A DNA stretch of 64,000 nucleotides from Cladopsammia gracilis (Eukaryota; Cnidaria; Anthozoa; Scleractinia; Dendrophylliidae), in contig JAJGOT010000308.1 in assembly GCA_022457155.1 (NCBI GenBank), positions 167,501-231,500 on the forward strand, in the 5' to 3' direction. The notes under the pieces were generated by a model. The model was given only the letters and a program-made list of their open reading frames with translations, searched no databases and had not been told where the DNA came from. The position numbers and the translations under genes were made by a program. Position 1 is the first letter of the stretch; each line of letters begins with the position of its first letter. Shown in pieces: positions 61,086 through 64,000 of this stretch.

Positions 61086-63676
61086 CTGTTTTTTATTAAC
61101 AGGAATATACACAGATATTTGGCTATTACAAAGAAATTTAGCTATTACAGTGTTAATAGCAGCTACGTAGTTTACACATACGAGAAAAAAAATATGTACA
61201 AAAGTAAAGTAAAAAACTAGAGTAGTGGTGCCCAGGTGCGATAATACTTCGGAATTATTTTTTTTGTAGTCGCTATTTCTTTAAGAATTTTAAGTTTTTC
61301 TTGAACACTCAGTATAAAACATTCGAAATCTAAGACGTTTCCGCGAAGGCTTGTGCAAAAGATACAATATTTGGCAATTAATAGACAATAGTTTAGTGTT
61401 GTTCTATCATGCCAGCCGTAAAGTATATGGCTTGTAGTTAACGTTATTATTTCACATGTTTTTTGGTACCACCAGTTTTGAAACAGGGTCCAAAAATCAA
61501 TTGTCAGAGCGCAGTTTATTAGCAGGTGATCTAAAGTTTGTTTCTCGGCATTGCATAAGTTGCATATAGGGTTTTCTAGGAGGCCGTCTCGATGAAGGGA
61601 GACGCGGGTTGGGAGTATGTTTTGAATCACTTTGTATTGAAACATGATTATTTTTACTTCGTTTGTGACGGCGAAAGGCATGAGATAAACTTTCTGAATG
61701 GTCTTTTTTGTGAACCCGTGGCGAAGAATTTTGGTTTCAGCGGTGGGAGGAACGAAACCGGCTTTTAAAAGAGAGGAGTAAATACATCTAGTTGTCTGGG
61801 TGTTGACTGGTGTATTGTGTTCAAAATTCCAAGTTGGGCTTTTAAAATTGGCTTTCCACTCATTTGGAATTGCTTTCACCAGACCATAGTATGTCATAAA
61901 AGGGACATTAAGATTGAATTTTAGAGCGAACTCGTGCAATTTCAAAAACTCACTGTTTTGGCTTAATATGTCGCTTATTTTGGTAATGCCAGCGTTGTAC
62001 CAATTGTTGTAAAAAACAGGTTTGTTTTCTATCAGGATTTTTCTGTTGTTCCACAATGATTCGTTTCTAGGATGCGTTCCGCAATCGGTTTTCGTTGCGA
62101 CTTTGAACTCATACCAATATTTTAGCATTATTTTATAAAAAGTGGGGAGTTTGTTGTCATTGTCAAGTATATTTGCTGGGAAGCTGCATTTTGTTAAAAA
62201 GACAAGATTTCCGTGTTTGTGCAAAAGATGATTAGGGATTATTTTCCAGGAAGCTTGTGAATCATCCTGAATTCTGCTTATCCAAGCTAGCTTCAGTGGC
62301 TTTTCCATGATTTTGAAATCACACATTTTCAAGCCACCATCTTTTTTTTTCTCCGATTAAGGTATTTCTTTTGATTTTAGAGGTCTCTCCGGACCAAATA
62401 AAGTTGAAGATTAATTTGTTGATTTCTTGGATATAGTGATCTGGAACAGGCAGTACAGAAGCAGAATAAACTAATTTAGAAATCCCAAGAGTCTTGACAA
62501 TGTTAATCTTTCCATAAAGAGTTAAATTTCTTCGTTTCCAAGTGTTCAACAATTTCTCCAGGTAAAGTATTTTTTCGCCAAAATTGAGTCTGTCAGCGTT
62601 TATTTGATTGTAAGAAAAGAAAACACCGAGTGCGTTAATAGGTTCTTATGGCCATTTAAAACCAAAAGGTTCATCTGTGTTATGTTTCCATTCTCCTAAC
62701 CACATTGCTTCGGTTTTGGTAGTATTAATTACTAGGCCGGAACATTCTTTAAAATCGTTTAATAGCTTTAATAGACTTGTAACGGAGTCAAGGTCACGTA
62801 CAAATACTGTTGTGTCGTCTTTTAGTTCGTGGTTGTTTACTTGGATACCTTTTATAGCCGGCTCGCTTCTTATAGCTCTAGAGAGAAGTTCTAATGCCGA
62901 TGACAAAAAGGACGCCAGACAAAGGACAACCTTGTCTGACTCCCCGCTGTAAGGAGAAAGAGACAGAGGCGTGGCCGTTGTTCACGACACAACTTGTAAC
63001 ATTGTTATAGAATATTTTTATCCAGTTTCGGATGTCAAGGCCGAAGTTAAACAGCCGGAGTGCTTCTTGAAGATAATTCCATTCAATGGAATCCAAAGCT
63101 TTTTTAAAGTCCAAGAAAATAGCAACGCCTTTTTTATTTAGCTTGTCTGTGTAGTGTATTAGATCGTAAATCAGTCGTACGTTTTCACCAATATAGCGGC
63201 CCTTTACATAACCTGTTTGATTTGGGTTTATTAAGGTTGGCAGAACGTTTTCTATTCTCTTGGCTATAACTTTAGTGAGGATTTTGTAGTCAACGTTTAG
63301 GAGTGAGATTGGCCTAAGATTTTCCAGGATTGTTTTATCTTTAGATTTTTTTGGTATAAGCGAGATTATTCCTCGTCTTTGGCTTATAGAAAGTGTCCCG
63401 TAGTGAAAGGCGTAATTGTAGCTGGCAAGTAGGTCAAAGGAGATGTCTGACCAAAAGAGTCGGTAGAATTCTGCTGGTAGACCATCGGTACCCGGAGATT
63501 TATTATTGCTGAAATCGTTGAGCGCGTTGATACATTCATCTTCGTTTACCAATCCTTCGCAGGATTTGATTTCTTCTTCGTTAAGTTCTGTTACATTTTC
63601 TGATTTAAAAAATGACGAATTCTTACTTTTTTGGTCATCTATGTTGTTGGAGCGGTACAGTAACTCGTAAAAGTGC
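61086..63676 (-). mobile_element. L1-like LINE B, 5'-truncated, inside satellite
   Basis: ORF2 sequence on the minus strand lies between satellite block 3 and block 4. The flanks GTACACT (left) and GTGCACT (right) may be a target duplication with one change. It starts within ORF2 before the RT, so the endonuclease and ORF1 are missing. Confidence 0.75.
61217..63676 (-). pseudogene. LINE B ORF2 (RT and zinc-knuckle), several frameshifts
   Basis: Blocks in order: NNKSPGTDGLPAEFYR, ENLRPISLLNVDYK, FLDFKKALDSIEW, RQGCPLSG (62878-63676). Next comes a frame with DDTTVF in which the residues before DD are lost from the catalytic Y-x-DD motif, then CSGLVIN and KTEAMWLG (62646-62906). Further frames hold LTLYGKINIVKTLG and FIWSGE (62319-62552) and CNLCNAEKQTLDHLL then FWTLFQNWW (61217-62332). 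Dead. Confidence 0.8.
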
Positions 63677-63757
63677 ACTTTTCATGGAGATGCCACTGTT
63701 TTCCAGATTTGGTGGTGATTTGAGACCAGAACGACGATTTTCTGGTCTGATGTGCTC
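63673..63757. repeat. ~137-bp satellite, block 4 (partial)
   Basis: Part unit GTGCACTTTTCATGGAGATG through TGATGTGCTCAGC. Confidence 0.75.
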
Positions 63758-63888
63758 AGCGGTCAGCGGAAATGGCGGACGTGTTCTGTTCGTCTCCCAC
63801 TTTCTAGTTATCTTTCCGATATTTTTATGTGATATTACTAGGTATTTCTTCTACGCTATCGTCAGCTTGTTTTTACTTATTATATATC

Positions 63889-64000
63889 ATGCCCAACAAA
63901 GGTAAATCTAGTTCGAAATTGACTTCTACTGAAGCGGTGGAAGGGTGCGAAGATGCTGAGTTCGCCTCGATTAGTGTTATTCGTGAACTGCTGCAATCAC
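63889..64000 (+). CDS. start of an unidentified ORF, cut by window end
   Basis: ATG 63889 opens 37 codons to the window edge (MPNKGKSSSKLTSTEAVEGC...), Ser/Lys-rich then acidic. The preceding 130 bp resemble an untranslated leader. It could be the ORF1 of another LINE or a host exon; too short to judge. Confidence 0.35.
   Translation, partial: MPNKGKSSSKLTSTEAVEGCEDAEFASISVIRELLQS

Overview
The window looks like repeat-rich chromosomal DNA from an invertebrate animal. My best guess is a cnidarian such as a coral or anemone, inferred from the mix of Polintons, Ngaro/DIRS and L1-type elements; no host marker gene confirms it. I see no clearly intact host gene. Almost everything recognisable is a mobile element or a tandem repeat.

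Two closely similar Polinton (Maverick) elements dominate. Copy 1 lies at 164-18759, flanked by a 6-bp target duplication TTTTAC. Copy 2 lies at 41032-58846, flanked by AACCGA, and sits inside ORF2 of an L1-like LINE. Each has about 390-405 bp terminal inverted repeats and the same gene order. On the left, plus-strand genes encode a VLTF3-like factor and an acidic coiled-coil protein. A minus-strand late block then reads, from about 9.4 kb down to 2.8 kb of copy 1: conserved coiled-coil protein, penton-like protein, small amphipathic protein, hexon-like major capsid protein, hydrophobic virion protein, adenain-like protease, PLA2-domain protein, and integrase with chromodomain. Diverging from that block are a packaging ATPase, a fibre protein built from phage-tail-like repeats and a two-helix membrane protein. 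On the right are small divergent pairs (UBA-like, possible ssDNA-binding, HTH) and a protein-primed family B DNA polymerase. Together these supply replication (polymerase, possible SSB), integration (integrase) and virion morphogenesis (capsid, penton, protease, ATPase, fibre, PLA2).

Both copies are decayed, but in different genes. Copy 1 is broken in the VLTF3-like gene (by a MITE), the fibre gene and the polymerase. Copy 2 is broken in the protease, polymerase and SSB-like tail. The capsid, penton, ATPase and integrase frames are open in both. Palindromic control regions sit between the divergent genes, hairpins between convergent ones, and short GC-rich repeats (AGCGAAGCG type) sit inside coding regions and vary in frame between the copies.

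The spacer (18.8-37.4 kb) holds a 3x tandem 377-400-bp repeat, minisatellites, a roughly 137-bp satellite found at four places, tyrosine-recombinase (DIRS/Ngaro) remnants, and an almost complete Ngaro-like element (26681-31768, minus strand) with the diagnostic A1-ORFs-B1A2-B2 split direct repeats. From 37.4 to 60.6 kb is the L1-like LINE interrupted by Polinton copy 2. From 60.7 to 63.8 kb a second, minus-strand, 5'-truncated LINE is embedded in the 137-bp satellite. A short open frame begins at 63889 and runs off the window.
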